Part shown: positions 35,563-45,362 of the stretch, piece after piece
Numbering within the stretch: the first letter of the stretch is position 1
Layout: the number at the start of each line of letters is the position of its first letter
Source of the DNA: Paenibacillus hemerocallicola
GTDB taxonomy: Bacteria > Bacillota > Bacilli > Paenibacillales > NBRC-103111
Reading direction: 5' to 3'
Assembly: GCF_006265175.1 (NCBI RefSeq)
Contig: NZ_VDCQ01000004.1
Span: forward strand, 447 to 64,446
Length of the DNA stretch: 64,000 bases
The notes under the pieces: generated by a model
The model's input: the letters and a program-made list of their open reading frames with translations, nothing else
Databases searched by the model: none
Told to the model about the DNA's origin: nothing
Program-made: the position numbers and the translations under genes

Positions 35563-37107
35563 TCAACCTTTATCCGCGTCCAAATTCGTTGCAACCGGCT
35601 CTATCGGAAGCGACTTCGGCTTAAGCGCGGTCACTTCGGCCGGGGCCGACGCCCCGAATTTGCCGGTCAACCCTTTCACCAGCTGGTCGACGTCGATGCC
35701 CGATACGCTCTTGAGCATTTCCGGAGCCGTCGCCATAAGGGACGTCACATAGTTGCTTATACGGGCCGCCCCTTCGCCATGGCCGGTGTCGACGACGGTA
35801 AGCTTATCGATCGCGCTGATCGGCGCGGCCACCTTGCCCGCAAGCTCGGGCAGCATTTTCACGATAATGTCGAGGATAGCCGCTTCGCCGAACTTCTCGA
35901 ACGCCTCGGCCAGCTTCTGCTTCGCTTCGGCTTCGGCAAGTCCGCGCAGCCGGATGACCTCGGCGTCGGCCGTCCCTTTCGCCCGCTCCGCGTCGGCGAT
36001 CGCCATACCCTCGAGCCGCTTCTGCTCGGCATTCGCTCTCGCTTCCGCCTCGATCGTGTACTGCAGCGCGTCCGCTTCGCGCAGACGGCGCGCCTTCTCC
36101 GCTTCCGCCGCCTGCTCGACCGCATACCGGTCGGCGTCCGCTTTTTTCTTCACTTCCGCGTCATACTGCTTCTCGCGGCGCAAAATCTCTTTGCCCTCAA
36201 GGTCGATTTCCCGCTCCTTGCGGACGAGCTCGACTTTCATTTGCTCCTCGACGACGCTTTGCTTCGAACGCGCCTCCTGAATATGGTAGGCTTGGTCCGC
36301 TTCGGCCTTCGCCATATCCTGATCCTTCTTGAACGCCGCCGTCTTGAGCTCTTTCTCCTTGGCCGCTTCGGCGATGTTCGTATCGCGCAGCAGCTCCGCC
36401 TTCATCCCCTGCTCTTCCGCGTTCGCCTTCTGAATACGCGCATCCCGCACCGCTTCGGCCTCGGCTATTTCCGCATCCCGCTTCACCGCGGCGATCCGCG
36501 GCTTCCCGAGCGAGTCGAGATAGCCGTGCTTGTCGCGAACGTCCTTGATCGTAAAGGAGACGATTTGCAAGCCCATCTTCTTCAAATCTTTGGCCGCAAC
36601 CCCTTGCACTTCCTGAGCGAACTTGTCGCGGTTCCGGTACACTTCCTCGACCGTCATCGAACCGAGGATCGAACGCAAGTGGCCTTCCAGCACTTCCTGC
36701 GCTTCGCTCTTCAGCGCTTCGGTCGGCTTGCCCATGAACTGCTCGGCCGCCGTCGCCACGTCTTCGACCGAACCGCCGATTTTGATGATCGCCACCGCGT
36801 CGGTCATGACCGGAACACCCTGCTCGGTATACACTTCCGGTGTGGAAACGTCCAATTTGTGCGAGAGCAGCGACAAAAATTCGGCTTTCTGGAATATCGG
36901 CAATATAAACGCCCCGCCGCCTCGTACGATCTTGATTCGCCTTCCGGATTCGTCGACCAAAGCATTTTTGTTGCCCAGGAACGATCCGGTCACGATCATC
37001 GCTTGATCCGGACTTACCGTCTTGTACCTCGCCCAAAACGCCAATCCGAGCACCACGATAACGCCGATCACAATTGCGGGGATAACCAAAGCTTCCGAAA
37101 AATTCAT
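35563..37107 (-). CDS. floT: Flotillin family protein FloT (YuaG)
   Basis: A 514-residue SPFH-domain protein that scaffolds functional membrane microdomains and influences membrane fluidity, signalling and sporulation in Bacillus. An N-terminal hydrophobic segment (VIPAIVIGVIVVLGLAFWAR) anchors it; the SPFH/band-7 domain follows to about residue 200, then a long alanine- and glutamate-rich coiled coil (about 200-400, many AEAEA repeats) and a C-terminal region with AAILDIIVKMLPELAGKVAA. The NfeD-like gene is immediately upstream, as in yuaF-yuaG. Confidence 0.95.
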   Translation of the reverse strand: MNFSEALVIPAIVIGVIVVLGLAFWARYKTVSPDQAMIVTGSFLGNKNALVDESGRRIKIVRGGGAFILPIFQKAEFLSLLSHKLDVSTPEVYTEQGVPVMTDAVAIIKIGGSVEDVATAAEQFMGKPTEALKSEAQEVLEGHLRSILGSMTVEEVYRNRDKFAQEVQGVAAKDLKKMGLQIVSFTIKDVRDKHGYLDSLGKPRIAAVKRDAEIAEAEAVRDARIQKANAEEQGMKAELLRDTNIAEAAKEKELKTAAFKKDQDMAKAEADQAYHIQEARSKQSVVEEQMKVELVRKEREIDLEGKEILRREKQYDAEVKKKADADRYAVEQAAEAEKARRLREADALQYTIEAEARANAEQKRLEGMAIADAERAKGTADAEVIRLRGLAEAEAKQKLAEAFEKFGEAAILDIIVKMLPELAGKVAAPISAIDKLTVVDTGHGEGAARISNYVTSLMATAPEMLKSVSGIDVDQLVKGLTGKFGASAPAEVTALKPKSLPIEPVATNLDADKG

Positions 37108-37122
37108 CCAATCTCTCCTCTC

Positions 37123-37659
37123 TTATTCCAAGTTGTCTTCGAGCCTCGAGACGAACAGCGTATCGTCCCGAACTTCCACAATGACGACTCGCACGCCGGC
37201 CTCCAGCGTGTCTCCGTCGAAGCTGGCCGCGATTTGGTTCGTGTGTCCGGCGCCTACTTTTACGAGCACTTCCCCGTAGCCTCTGGGCGGAATCGGGACC
37301 AGCACCTCGCCGATGCGGCCGGACAACTCGCGGATCGAGAAGCCGGTGGAGTTTTCGCTGTTTTCCATCGGCCGGACATAAGCGACATAAACCAATATCC
37401 CGACTGCGATCGCGGCGGCCGAGGCGAGCAGGACGGCAAGCACGCTGCCAAGCGGCGTATAATGCAGCACCAGCAGGCCCGCGCCTCCGAATGCCGTTAT
37501 GACGCTCACAATTACCATCGGGCGCAGCTTGCGGACCGCATCCACCGAAAGGAAATCAAGGATGCCGTCAAGCGCATGGCTGAGCAAATCGCCGAATACG
37601 ACGGTGACGATGGCGAATAGGACGCCGCCCGCCAGGCAAGCCCAAAACAGTTGCTCCAC
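37123..37659 (-). CDS. NfeD-like membrane protein (YuaF type)
   Basis: A 178-residue membrane protein: several N-terminal hydrophobic helices (about residues 5-110) and a C-terminal OB-fold NfeD domain (LSGRIGEVLVPIPPRGYGEV, VIVEVRDDTLFVSRL). No serine-protease domain is present, matching the short YuaF type, whose partner flotillin lies 15 bp downstream. A GTG start at 37659 is supported by GGAGGAG at 6 nt. It probably works with FloT in membrane organisation. Confidence 0.93.
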   Translation of the reverse strand: MEQLFWACLAGGVLFAIVTVVFGDLLSHALDGILDFLSVDAVRKLRPMVIVSVITAFGGAGLLVLHYTPLGSVLAVLLASAAAIAVGILVYVAYVRPMENSENSTGFSIRELSGRIGEVLVPIPPRGYGEVLVKVGAGHTNQIAASFDGDTLEAGVRVVIVEVRDDTLFVSRLEDNLE

Positions 37660-37921
37660 GTCGGTCTCCTCCGCTCTTTTTTAACTTCATTTTCCATAAC
37701 TTGCACGATGCTGCCAGTCACTAAGTAATACGCAGTTTTCTTTGAGAGGTTTCACAATTTCGACAAAATTGCCGACGTTTTTGCCAACGAAAACCGACAC
37801 GGAAATGCGCGATACCTGCGCGTCCCCTGAACCGTTTCACGGGCCGTCGAGGAAACGTCTCTTTTTGTCGAGACCGAAACAGGTTATAATGAATCATATT
37901 TGCAGCAATGGCGGAGATTAG

Positions 37922-38554
37922 ATGATGAAAAAGCGAAAAAAGAAAAAGCTCCATCCGGTAAGGCTGTTTTTCCGCCTGCTGTTGTCGGCCGTGCTCGCCG
38001 TCGTTCTGTATTTCGGCGGCATGAGCTGGGTGATCCTGCATACTTGGAAGACGTCCTCCGGCACGCCAAGCGACGGCATCATCGTGCTGGGGGCAGCCGT
38101 ATGGAACGGCAAGCCGAGCCCGGCGCTGCGGGAAAGAATCGAAATAGCGCTGGACGCATGGAACAACAAGCTGGCCCCCCGGATCATCGCCACAGGCGGA
38201 ATCGGTCTGCCCGGCGAGCCATCGGAAGCGGCCACGATCAAAGCTTATTTGGTCCAGCGCGGTGTTCCGGCGGACGCCATCCTCGTCGAGGACAAGTCCC
38301 GCAGCACCTACGAGAACCTGCAAAACAGCCGCGAGCTTATGGAGCGGTACGACATGCGCAGCGCGATTCTCGTTACGCACGGCTATCACGCCTTCCGCGC
38401 GCGCATGATGGCCGACATGCTGGACATCGATTCGACCGTCGAACCGGTCCAAGTCCGCCCTTTGCGGCTTGCGTACTATACGCTTAGAGAGTGCGGCGGC
38501 GTTGCCTACTTATTCGTTACCGACCCGCTGCGCTTCATCAAGGCGCTATTGTGA
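37922..38554 (+). CDS. YdcF/SanA family (DUF218) membrane protein
   Basis: A 210-residue protein with a basic N-terminus, one membrane helix (about 13-42) and a DUF218 domain: GIIVLGAAVWNGKPSPALRE, ATGGIG, ESRST-like VEDKSRSTYENL and ILVTHGYHAFRA. The family (ElyC, SanA, YdcF) is linked to envelope integrity and possibly lipid-carrier metabolism. First gene of a three-gene operon with a GNAT acetyltransferase 13 bp downstream and a nitrilase. GGAG precedes the start; the second ATG is equally possible. Confidence 0.9.
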   Translation: MMKKRKKKKLHPVRLFFRLLLSAVLAVVLYFGGMSWVILHTWKTSSGTPSDGIIVLGAAVWNGKPSPALRERIEIALDAWNNKLAPRIIATGGIGLPGEPSEAATIKAYLVQRGVPADAILVEDKSRSTYENLQNSRELMERYDMRSAILVTHGYHAFRARMMADMLDIDSTVEPVQVRPLRLAYYTLRECGGVAYLFVTDPLRFIKALL

Positions 38555-38567
38555 AAGGAGAGCCCTT

Positions 38568-39215
38568 ATGTCCGTCATAGTCCGTCCATATACGAACGAC
38601 GATTACGAAGCGCTGCTTGCTGTTCAGCGCGAGGCGTTTCCCCCTCCCTTTCCCGAATCGCTCTGGTGGAAAAAGGAGCAAATAGCGGCCCATGTCGAAA
38701 CTTATCCGACGGGGGCCATGGTCGCCGTATGCGACGGCATAGTCGCCGGCTCCTCCACCTCGCTGATCGTCACCTTTGCGGGAAAGCCCCATACGTGGGA
38801 AGAAGTATCCGATAACGGTTATATCCGGCATTCCCACGAACCGGACGGAGACAGTTTGTACGGAATAGACCTATGCGTCCGTCCTTCGCACCGCTCCAAA
38901 GGGATTGCCGGGGCGTTGTACGAAGCGAGGAAAGAGCTGGTCGTCCGATCAGGCTTGAAGCGTTTCCTGGCCGGATGCCGCATACCCGGCTACCATCTCC
39001 ATGCGGACCGCATGGACGCCGACGAATACGTCCGCCGCGTCGTATCGGGCGAGTTCAAGGATCTCGTCCTGTCCTTCATGCTGAGGCAAGGACTAACACC
39101 GATACAGGTGCTGGACAACTATTTGAAAGACGAAGAATCGCTGGACAAGGCGGTGCTCGTCGAATGGAAAAACCCGGCGTTTGCCGATCAACCCGAAGGG
39201 GATGAAGCCGTATGA
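38568..39215 (+). CDS. GNAT family N-acetyltransferase
   Basis: A 215-residue acetyl-CoA-dependent acetyltransferase. The GNAT core shows RPYTNDDYEALLAVQREAF at the start and the acetyl-CoA loop as DLCVRPSHRSKGIAGALYEA. The start ATG at 38568 follows AAAGGAGAG at 7 nt. It overlaps the nitrilase gene by 4 bp (ATGA). In Paenibacillus, GNAT and nitrilase proteins are often found as such a pair, so they may act on one small nitrogen compound, but the substrate is unknown. Confidence 0.92.
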   Translation: MSVIVRPYTNDDYEALLAVQREAFPPPFPESLWWKKEQIAAHVETYPTGAMVAVCDGIVAGSSTSLIVTFAGKPHTWEEVSDNGYIRHSHEPDGDSLYGIDLCVRPSHRSKGIAGALYEARKELVVRSGLKRFLAGCRIPGYHLHADRMDADEYVRRVVSGEFKDLVLSFMLRQGLTPIQVLDNYLKDEESLDKAVLVEWKNPAFADQPEGDEAV

Positions 39216-40099
39216 AACCATATCAGATCGCTGCCGTCCAATACGGAATCGGACCGCTCAGGTCCGAGAACGAGTTCTGGAACCGCCTTCGCCGTCATCT
39301 GGCCAAAGCCGAGTCCGAGGGCGCCAAGCTCATCGTATTTCCGGAATATTTGACCGGGCATTTGCTCTCCCTCGCTTCTCCGATGAACAATGAAGAGGCT
39401 TGCGAGTATTTGCACCGTTTTACCGACGAATACAAAACCCGCTTCGCGAAAATGAGCCGCGAAACGGGCATCACGATTCTCGGCGGTACGCATATCCATC
39501 GCGAAGGCGCCCCCGAAGGTACCGTTTCCAAACGGTATTACAACGAAGCGTTTCTCTTCTTTCCGGAGGGACGGATCGAAAGCTACAAAAAAATCCACCT
39601 GACGCCCGAGGAACAGCGCGCTTGGCCGCTGCTGCCGGGAGACCATTATGCGGTGCACGAAACGGAAGTCGGCAGCGTCGCGATCCAAATTTGTTACGAT
39701 ATCGAATTCCCGGAAAGCTCCCGCATCGTTGCCGACATGGGAGCCGAAATCATATTGTGTCCGTCCTATACGGATGCCGCAGCCGGTTATTGGCGCGTTC
39801 GCCACTGCAGCCAAGCCCGCGCGGTCGAAAACCAGCTCTACGTCGCGCTAAGCGGTCTGATCGGGAATATGCCAGACGTCGAGCAGGTCGATTCCGGCTA
39901 CTGTCAGGCAGGCATATTCGCCCCATGCGACCGACCGTTTCCGGACAACGGCATTTTGGCCGTCGGCTCCGCCAACCGGAACGGAATCGTATGCGCGCCC
40001 GCCGACTTGGACATGCTTACGCACAACCGTTCGAAGGGAGCCGTGGCGCCGTTCTACGACCGACGTCCCGAGCTGTATGCAACACACGTCAAGTCGTAG
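39212..40099 (+). CDS. Carbon-nitrogen hydrolase (nitrilase superfamily)
   Basis: A 295-residue hydrolase with the Glu-Lys-Cys triad: E45 (FPEYLTGH), K126/127 (YKKIHL) and C161 (IQICYDIEFPESS). It should cleave a C-N bond of an amide or related compound. A second conserved glutamate occurs in LTPEEQ. It is translationally coupled to the GNAT acetyltransferase gene and its last 11 bp overlap the convergent AI-2E permease gene. Confidence 0.94.
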   Translation: MKPYQIAAVQYGIGPLRSENEFWNRLRRHLAKAESEGAKLIVFPEYLTGHLLSLASPMNNEEACEYLHRFTDEYKTRFAKMSRETGITILGGTHIHREGAPEGTVSKRYYNEAFLFFPEGRIESYKKIHLTPEEQRAWPLLPGDHYAVHETEVGSVAIQICYDIEFPESSRIVADMGAEIILCPSYTDAAAGYWRVRHCSQARAVENQLYVALSGLIGNMPDVEQVDSGYCQAGIFAPCDRPFPDNGILAVGSANRNGIVCAPADLDMLTHNRSKGAVAPFYDRRPELYATHVKS

Positions 40100-41162
40100 G
40101 CTTCCGATGCACGTAGTAAATATAAATGTGGTGGACGATCACCTTCAGCACGGCAAAGCACGGCACGGCCAAAATGAGCCCGATAACGCCGGCAAGCTCG
40201 CCGCCGACAAGCAAGGCAAAGATGATCAGCAGCGGATGCATATGAAGCGTCCGCCCCACCACTTGCGGGGAAATGACGTTCCCCTCCAAAATTTGCACGA
40301 GCAGATTGACAAAGACGACGAGCAGCACCATCTTGAACGATACGGTCGAGGCCATAACGATGGCTGGCGCCGCTCCGAAAAACGGTCCCAAATACGGAAT
40401 AATGTTAAAAATCGCCACAATGCTGGCCAGCAGCAAAGCATAGGGCATTCCGATCAGCCAATATCCGATATACGCGAGCAAGCCGACCAGAAGACAAACG
40501 AGAAATTGACCGCGGATGTAGTTGCCGAGGGCGGTGTCGATGTCGATGACGAGCTTGATCGCGTTTTTTCTATGGGTTCGCGGCACGGTGGCCAGCACTG
40601 TCTTCTCGATCACCTGATAGTCCTTGAGAATATAAAAGGCGAGAAACGGAACGATGAATGCAACCATCAGCATATTGATCGTGCTGCCGATGCCGTCGAC
40701 GAAATTGGCGATGAACGCGGACAACGCGTCTTCCATTTTCATCAAAGCGTCATTAATGCCGCTTCGCACGCTTTCCGGCAGCATCCGGTTATCGTTCAAC
40801 CCGTTGAACAGCCCCTGCGCCCGCATCGTCAGCTCCGGCATATGCTCGTTCAGCTCTCCTACCTGCTTCACGAATATCGGCGTCAAATTCATCACGACAA
40901 CGGTCAGCGACGTAATAAAAACCGCATAAATGAGCAATACCGCGGCCGTTCGCGGCACTCTGCGCTCGTTTAACAGCCTTACGATCGGGTTGAGCACGTA
41001 GGAGATCATGAGGGCGATCAGAAAAGGAGCCAGCACGGCTTTCAAAAATCCGTAAGCGGTGGCGAGTATCGGCTTGATTTGCTGCATCATGAACAAAATA
41101 ATAAGACCGAGCAAAATATAGACCATCGTCACGAACAGTCTGCTCTTCAAAAACTTATCCAT
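40089..41162 (-). CDS. AI-2E family transporter (YrrI type)
   Basis: A 357-residue membrane protein of the AI-2E (PerM) family with about seven to eight helices. Conserved parts are PFLIALMISYVLNPIVRLL near the N-terminus, FLAFYILKDY and NIIPYLGPFFGAAPAI near the end. ATG 41162 has GGGGG 9 nt upstream; GTG 41168 is too close. The gene corresponds to yrrI, which in B. subtilis is next to alaS; here alaS is 23 kb away. Transport substrate is unknown. Confidence 0.93.
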   Translation of the reverse strand: MDKFLKSRLFVTMVYILLGLIILFMMQQIKPILATAYGFLKAVLAPFLIALMISYVLNPIVRLLNERRVPRTAAVLLIYAVFITSLTVVVMNLTPIFVKQVGELNEHMPELTMRAQGLFNGLNDNRMLPESVRSGINDALMKMEDALSAFIANFVDGIGSTINMLMVAFIVPFLAFYILKDYQVIEKTVLATVPRTHRKNAIKLVIDIDTALGNYIRGQFLVCLLVGLLAYIGYWLIGMPYALLLASIVAIFNIIPYLGPFFGAAPAIVMASTVSFKMVLLVVFVNLLVQILEGNVISPQVVGRTLHMHPLLIIFALLVGGELAGVIGLILAVPCFAVLKVIVHHIYIYYVHRKPTT

Positions 41163-41221
41163 TTTCACCCGCCCCCTTCCCCTTACAGTATATGTACAAC
41201 CCGCCCGACTTCATTCAAAAA

Positions 41222-41288
41222 GAAAAACCGTCCCTTTCGGGACGGACAATTGAAAAACAAAAAAGACCAGAGCATACATGCCCCGATC
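41222..41288 (-). terminator. Tandem terminators after the zinc-ribbon gene
   Basis: Two minus-strand terminators in series: a stem at 41265-41288 followed by six T, and CCGTCCC/GGGACGG (41228-41245) followed by TTTTT. They insulate the downstream AI-2E permease gene. Confidence 0.85.
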
Positions 41289-41305
41289 TTCTTTATCGAA
41301 ATGCA

Positions 41306-41503
41306 TCAGTTCGCATGAACTTCCGGCATTTCTTCCTCGAAGAACAGATCGTCCAGCGAGCTGAGCGTACCGTCTTCTTCCACTTGGTAGACGGACATTT
41401 TGTCACCGTTGACGGTCAATTCGATAAAGCAGCTCCAGCAATAATATTGATGGGAGCCGATTTTCCCTATATCCTTAGAATTGCAGTTCGGACATCTTAG
41501 CAT
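41306..41503 (-). CDS. Small zinc-ribbon protein (YrzR-like position)
   Basis: A 65-residue protein with a zinc-ribbon: LRCPNCNSKDIGKI and YYCWSCFIEL give two CxxC pairs. The C-terminal part is acidic (SSLDDLFFEEEMPEV). ATG 41503 has AGGGTGAG upstream; the open frame further upstream overlaps the neighbour's end. It is next to yrrD, where B. subtilis has small genes yrzQ/yrzR. Function is unknown. Confidence 0.82.
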   Translation of the reverse strand: MLRCPNCNSKDIGKIGSHQYYCWSCFIELTVNGDKMSVYQVEEDGTLSSLDDLFFEEEMPEVHAN

Positions 41504-41508
41504 GATTC

Positions 41509-42030
41509 TCACCCTATTTCCTGAAATGATGGCGTTTCTTGCACGATACAACTAACGGGCACGATGACGGCGTCCTCCCCGATCTTCATCGCTTCGGATG
41601 AGGGAAGCCATTTACGCCCTTCCTTGAGGTCGGAGATCAAACCGCCGGACAACTCATACCCTATTATCTTTTTATCCATTTGTTCCCCGAAATAAACATC
41701 TTCCACCAAACCGAGATGATCGCCATTTACGGTAATGACCGGCAAGCCCTTGATTTTGAAGCTGCCGTCCAATAAACAGACCGTGCGGTCGTCATCTTCG
41801 TCGTGGTCCCGGACGACCTGCTCGTCCTTCACGGTAACGGCGTCCGTTCCTAAAGATACGATGTCGTCCCAGGCGATATATCGGGATGAAGCGAACCAAT
41901 GCTTCGACTCTAGAAGCACACCTTGAATATTCCAATCGCGATCGATCACAAAATCTTTTGCTGTCCCTAACTGCTTGCCCGTCTCAATCTCGATGACAGG
42001 CAGCCCCATGATGTCTTGTGCCCTACGCAA
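41509..42030 (-). CDS. PRC-barrel domain protein (YrrD)
   Basis: A 173-residue protein made of two PRC-barrel domains (MGLPVIEIETGKQLGTAKDF at residues 8-27 and GLPVITVNGDHLGLVEDVYF in the second half). The family is thought to bind RNA or proteins and is common in Bacilli. A TTG start at 42030 is supported by AGGAGG 7 nt upstream. Its leader just upstream of the ribosome site is a 39-bp direct repeat. Confidence 0.88.
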   Translation of the reverse strand: MRRAQDIMGLPVIEIETGKQLGTAKDFVIDRDWNIQGVLLESKHWFASSRYIAWDDIVSLGTDAVTVKDEQVVRDHDEDDDRTVCLLDGSFKIKGLPVITVNGDHLGLVEDVYFGEQMDKKIIGYELSGGLISDLKEGRKWLPSSEAMKIGEDAVIVPVSCIVQETPSFQEIG

Positions 42031-42044
42031 GGTGTAACCTCCTA

Positions 42045-42120
42045 AGAGCTTTGCAAAGCAAAGCCGACTTCGTAAGCATCAACAGAGCTTTGCGAAGCAA
42101 AGCTGGCTTCGCAAACATCG
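42045..42120. repeat. 39-bp tandem direct repeat in the yrrD leader
   Basis: Two copies begin at 42045 and 42084, each with AGAGCTTTGC - A/G - AAGCAAAGC. The palindromic GCTTTGC/GCAAAGC halves can form hairpins immediately upstream of the ribosome binding site (42037-42042). A third partial GGCTTTGC follows at 42120. Confidence 0.8.
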
Positions 42121-42130
42121 GCTTTGCTTA

Positions 42131-42272
42131 TCATTCGTCTATATGATGGCACGCCAGACGGAATTTCATTCCATCCGAGCGCGGGTTGTCCTCGGCGCAT
42201 GTCTTTTTTCTAACGGTGTCGATCAGTTGGCGATCGTGCTTGCGGGATTTGCTTGCCCTTTCCCACCTCCTT
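42131..42272 (-). other. Possible small coding tail without a start codon
   Basis: An AAGGAGGTG site (42264-42272) lies between cysteine desulfurase and yrrD. The frame from just after it reads SKSRKHDRQLIDTVRKKT and then NPRSDGMKFRLACHHIDE to a TGA at 42131, but no ATG, GTG or TTG follows the site in this frame. It could be a decayed gene, an unusual start, or chance. Confidence 0.3.
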
Positions 42273-42296
42273 ATCGATACTATACGGGGGATGCCC

Positions 42297-43448
42297 TTAA
42301 TTTCTATTACGAATTCGCCGCGAAATGGTTGCAGTTTTTTGTGCTGCGGTACGAATTTGTTCGAGATTTTGCGTAAATCCGAAGCTGAAACGAATAGCCG
42401 AGCGCATGACGCTCTCCGGCAGATGCATCGCGCGCAGCACGTGGGATAGTTCGAGCGACCCGGACGTACAAGCCGAACCGCTTGCGGCGGCGATTCCTTC
42501 AAGATCGAGGCTCATCAGCATCGTCTCGGTATTGGCTCCCGGGAAGCTTACGTTTAGGATGTGGGGCAAAACGTCTGTAGGATGGCCGTTCACAATAAAG
42601 GCTCCGGCCTCAAGCTCGCGGGTAAACGCCTGAATCATTTCCTGCCGCAGCATTTCTACATGAAGACGGTTATGGTGCTGCGATCCGACCGCCAGCTCGG
42701 CCGCCTTGGCAAAGCCGACGATGCCGGCCACGTTCTCCGTGCCCGCCCTGCGCTTCCGTTCCTGGGAGCCTCCGACCAAATAAGGCGGAATCGATATCCT
42801 TCCGGATATGTAAAGCGCCCCGACGCCTTTCGGTCCGTAAATTTTATGGGCCGAGAAGCTCATAAAATCGACGGGCAGCGCGGCCAAATCGATCGGCAGC
42901 AAGCCTAATGCCTGAACAGCGTCCACATGGAACGCGATTCCTCGCTCGCGCGCCAGTTCCCCGATCCGGACGATAGGCTGGAGCGTTCCGACCTCGTTGT
43001 TGCCGTACATGACGCTGACGAGAAACGTGTCGTCACGGATAGCCGCGGACAGTTCCTCCATTCGTACTTGGCCATACTCGTCAACAGGCAAATACGTCAC
43101 TTCATAACCGCGCTTCTCCAACTGCTCGCATGCATGAAGGACGGCATGGTGCTCCGCCTGCGTCGTAATCATATGCTTCTTGTCTGTGCCATACCGGGCT
43201 GCGGCTCCGAATATGGCCGCGTTATCGCTCTCCGTACCTCCGCTCGTGAATACAAGCTCCGAAGGCGAGCAGCCTATCAACGCGGCCAACCGGTCCCGCG
43301 AACGGCTCAGCGCGATTCGCGACTCTCTGCCGAACCCGTGCAGACTGGAAGCATTTCCGAATTTCTCCGTGAAGTAAGGGAGCATCGCCTCCAATACTTC
43401 GGCATGCATCGGAGTCGTAGCCGCATGATCTAGATAAATCGGGCTCAT
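42297..43448 (-). CDS. iscS: Cysteine desulfurase (IscS/NifS family)
   Basis: A 383-residue pyridoxal-phosphate enzyme that takes sulfur from cysteine for tRNA thiolation and iron-sulfur assembly. YLDHAATTP is at the N-terminus, the PLP lysine lies in SFSAHKIYGPKG, and the catalytic cysteine in GSACTSGSLELSHVL. The start 43448 has GGGTG 6 nt upstream. It follows cymR by 12 bp, as B. subtilis yrvO follows cymR, and mnmA, which uses its sulfur, is divergent close by. Confidence 0.94.
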   Translation of the reverse strand: MSPIYLDHAATTPMHAEVLEAMLPYFTEKFGNASSLHGFGRESRIALSRSRDRLAALIGCSPSELVFTSGGTESDNAAIFGAAARYGTDKKHMITTQAEHHAVLHACEQLEKRGYEVTYLPVDEYGQVRMEELSAAIRDDTFLVSVMYGNNEVGTLQPIVRIGELARERGIAFHVDAVQALGLLPIDLAALPVDFMSFSAHKIYGPKGVGALYISGRISIPPYLVGGSQERKRRAGTENVAGIVGFAKAAELAVGSQHHNRLHVEMLRQEMIQAFTRELEAGAFIVNGHPTDVLPHILNVSFPGANTETMLMSLDLEGIAAASGSACTSGSLELSHVLRAMHLPESVMRSAIRFSFGFTQNLEQIRTAAQKTATISRRIRNRN

Positions 43449-43460
43449 CACTGACACCCG

Positions 43461-43880
43461 TTAAATATAGAACATGAAGTTCTCGTTTTTGCCTTCGTCC
43501 TGATACGTGATCAAATTGGCCAGTGTCGTCGAGTCGAGCACTTCCGCGATGCTGTTTTTGATGCGTATCCACAAGTCCCGCTTCGCCGGATCGTCCTCAT
43601 CGGTAAAGTCTACCGGACTGATCGGCCCTTCCAATACGCGGATGATGTCGCCCGACGTGATTTCTTCGGGCGATCGCGACAATATATACCCGCCGTAAGC
43701 GCCGCGAATGCTCTTGACCAGACCGGCGTTGCGAAGCGGAGCGATCAGCTGCTCCAAATAATGCTCGGAAAGCTGATTCTTTTCCGCAATGCTTTTCAAG
43801 GAAGTAGGACCTTCACCGAACTTCGAGGCCAATTCCATCATGATAGTAAGCCCGTATCGGCCTTTTGTCGATATTTTCAA
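43461..43880 (-). CDS. cymR: Rrf2 family cysteine metabolism repressor CymR
   Basis: A 139-residue Rrf2-family regulator (B. subtilis CymR has 138). MKISTKGRYGLTIMMELASK begins the winged helix, with NQLSEHYLEQLIAPLRNAGL as recognition helix region and GAYGGYILSR as the wing. The iron-sulfur cysteines of IscR are absent, as in CymR, which senses cysteine availability through CysK. It precedes the desulfurase gene and is divergent from mnmA. Confidence 0.93.
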   Translation of the reverse strand: MKISTKGRYGLTIMMELASKFGEGPTSLKSIAEKNQLSEHYLEQLIAPLRNAGLVKSIRGAYGGYILSRSPEEITSGDIIRVLEGPISPVDFTDEDDPAKRDLWIRIKNSIAEVLDSTTLANLITYQDEGKNENFMFYI

Positions 43881-43999
43881 AGTTGCACCTCATTCATCGC
43901 TTCTTCTTTCCTTACTATTTTAGCCAATTTCATCCTTATGTTTACGTGCCTGTTGGCCGGAAATTTGGAAAAAACTTGCATATGGCAGCAAATATCATT

Positions 44000-44015
44000 T
44001 ATATGTTAACATATA
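44000..44015. promoter_or_regulatory. 16-bp palindrome between cymR and mnmA
   Basis: TATATGTTAACATATA is self-complementary over all 16 bp. It sits about 120 bp upstream of cymR and 160 bp upstream of mnmA. It could be an operator, but it does not match the published CymR site as remembered. Confidence 0.5.
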
Positions 44016-44131
44016 TAGCTACGTTATGGTATCCGTAACCTTGACATCTTGATGAAAAGTTTAATAATTTCTATCGTTTTTGTATACTTTAGACGCAAAA
44101 AAGCGATTGTACTCCGTTTGTGGTATGATAG

Positions 44132-45268
<1,137 letters not shown>

Positions 45269-45275
45269 CTGCAAG

Positions 45276-45325
45276 CGCGAAAGCTTCTCTCCCGGTGACT
45301 GCCGATTGGAAGCTTTCGCGTTTTT
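45276..45325 (+). terminator. Terminator of mnmA
   Basis: CGCGAAAGCTTC and GAAGCTTTCGCG form a perfect 12-bp stem around a 21-nt loop, followed by TTTTT. Confidence 0.9.
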
Positions 45326-45362
45326 ATTGCCGCTAGGTGCCATGCACCCGACGTTGGCGTAC

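Noticed and set aside
35512-37620. Long plus-strand open frame opposite floT
   Set aside because: It is the antisense image of a GC-rich coiled-coil gene. It has no recognisable domain and covers two well-supported genes.
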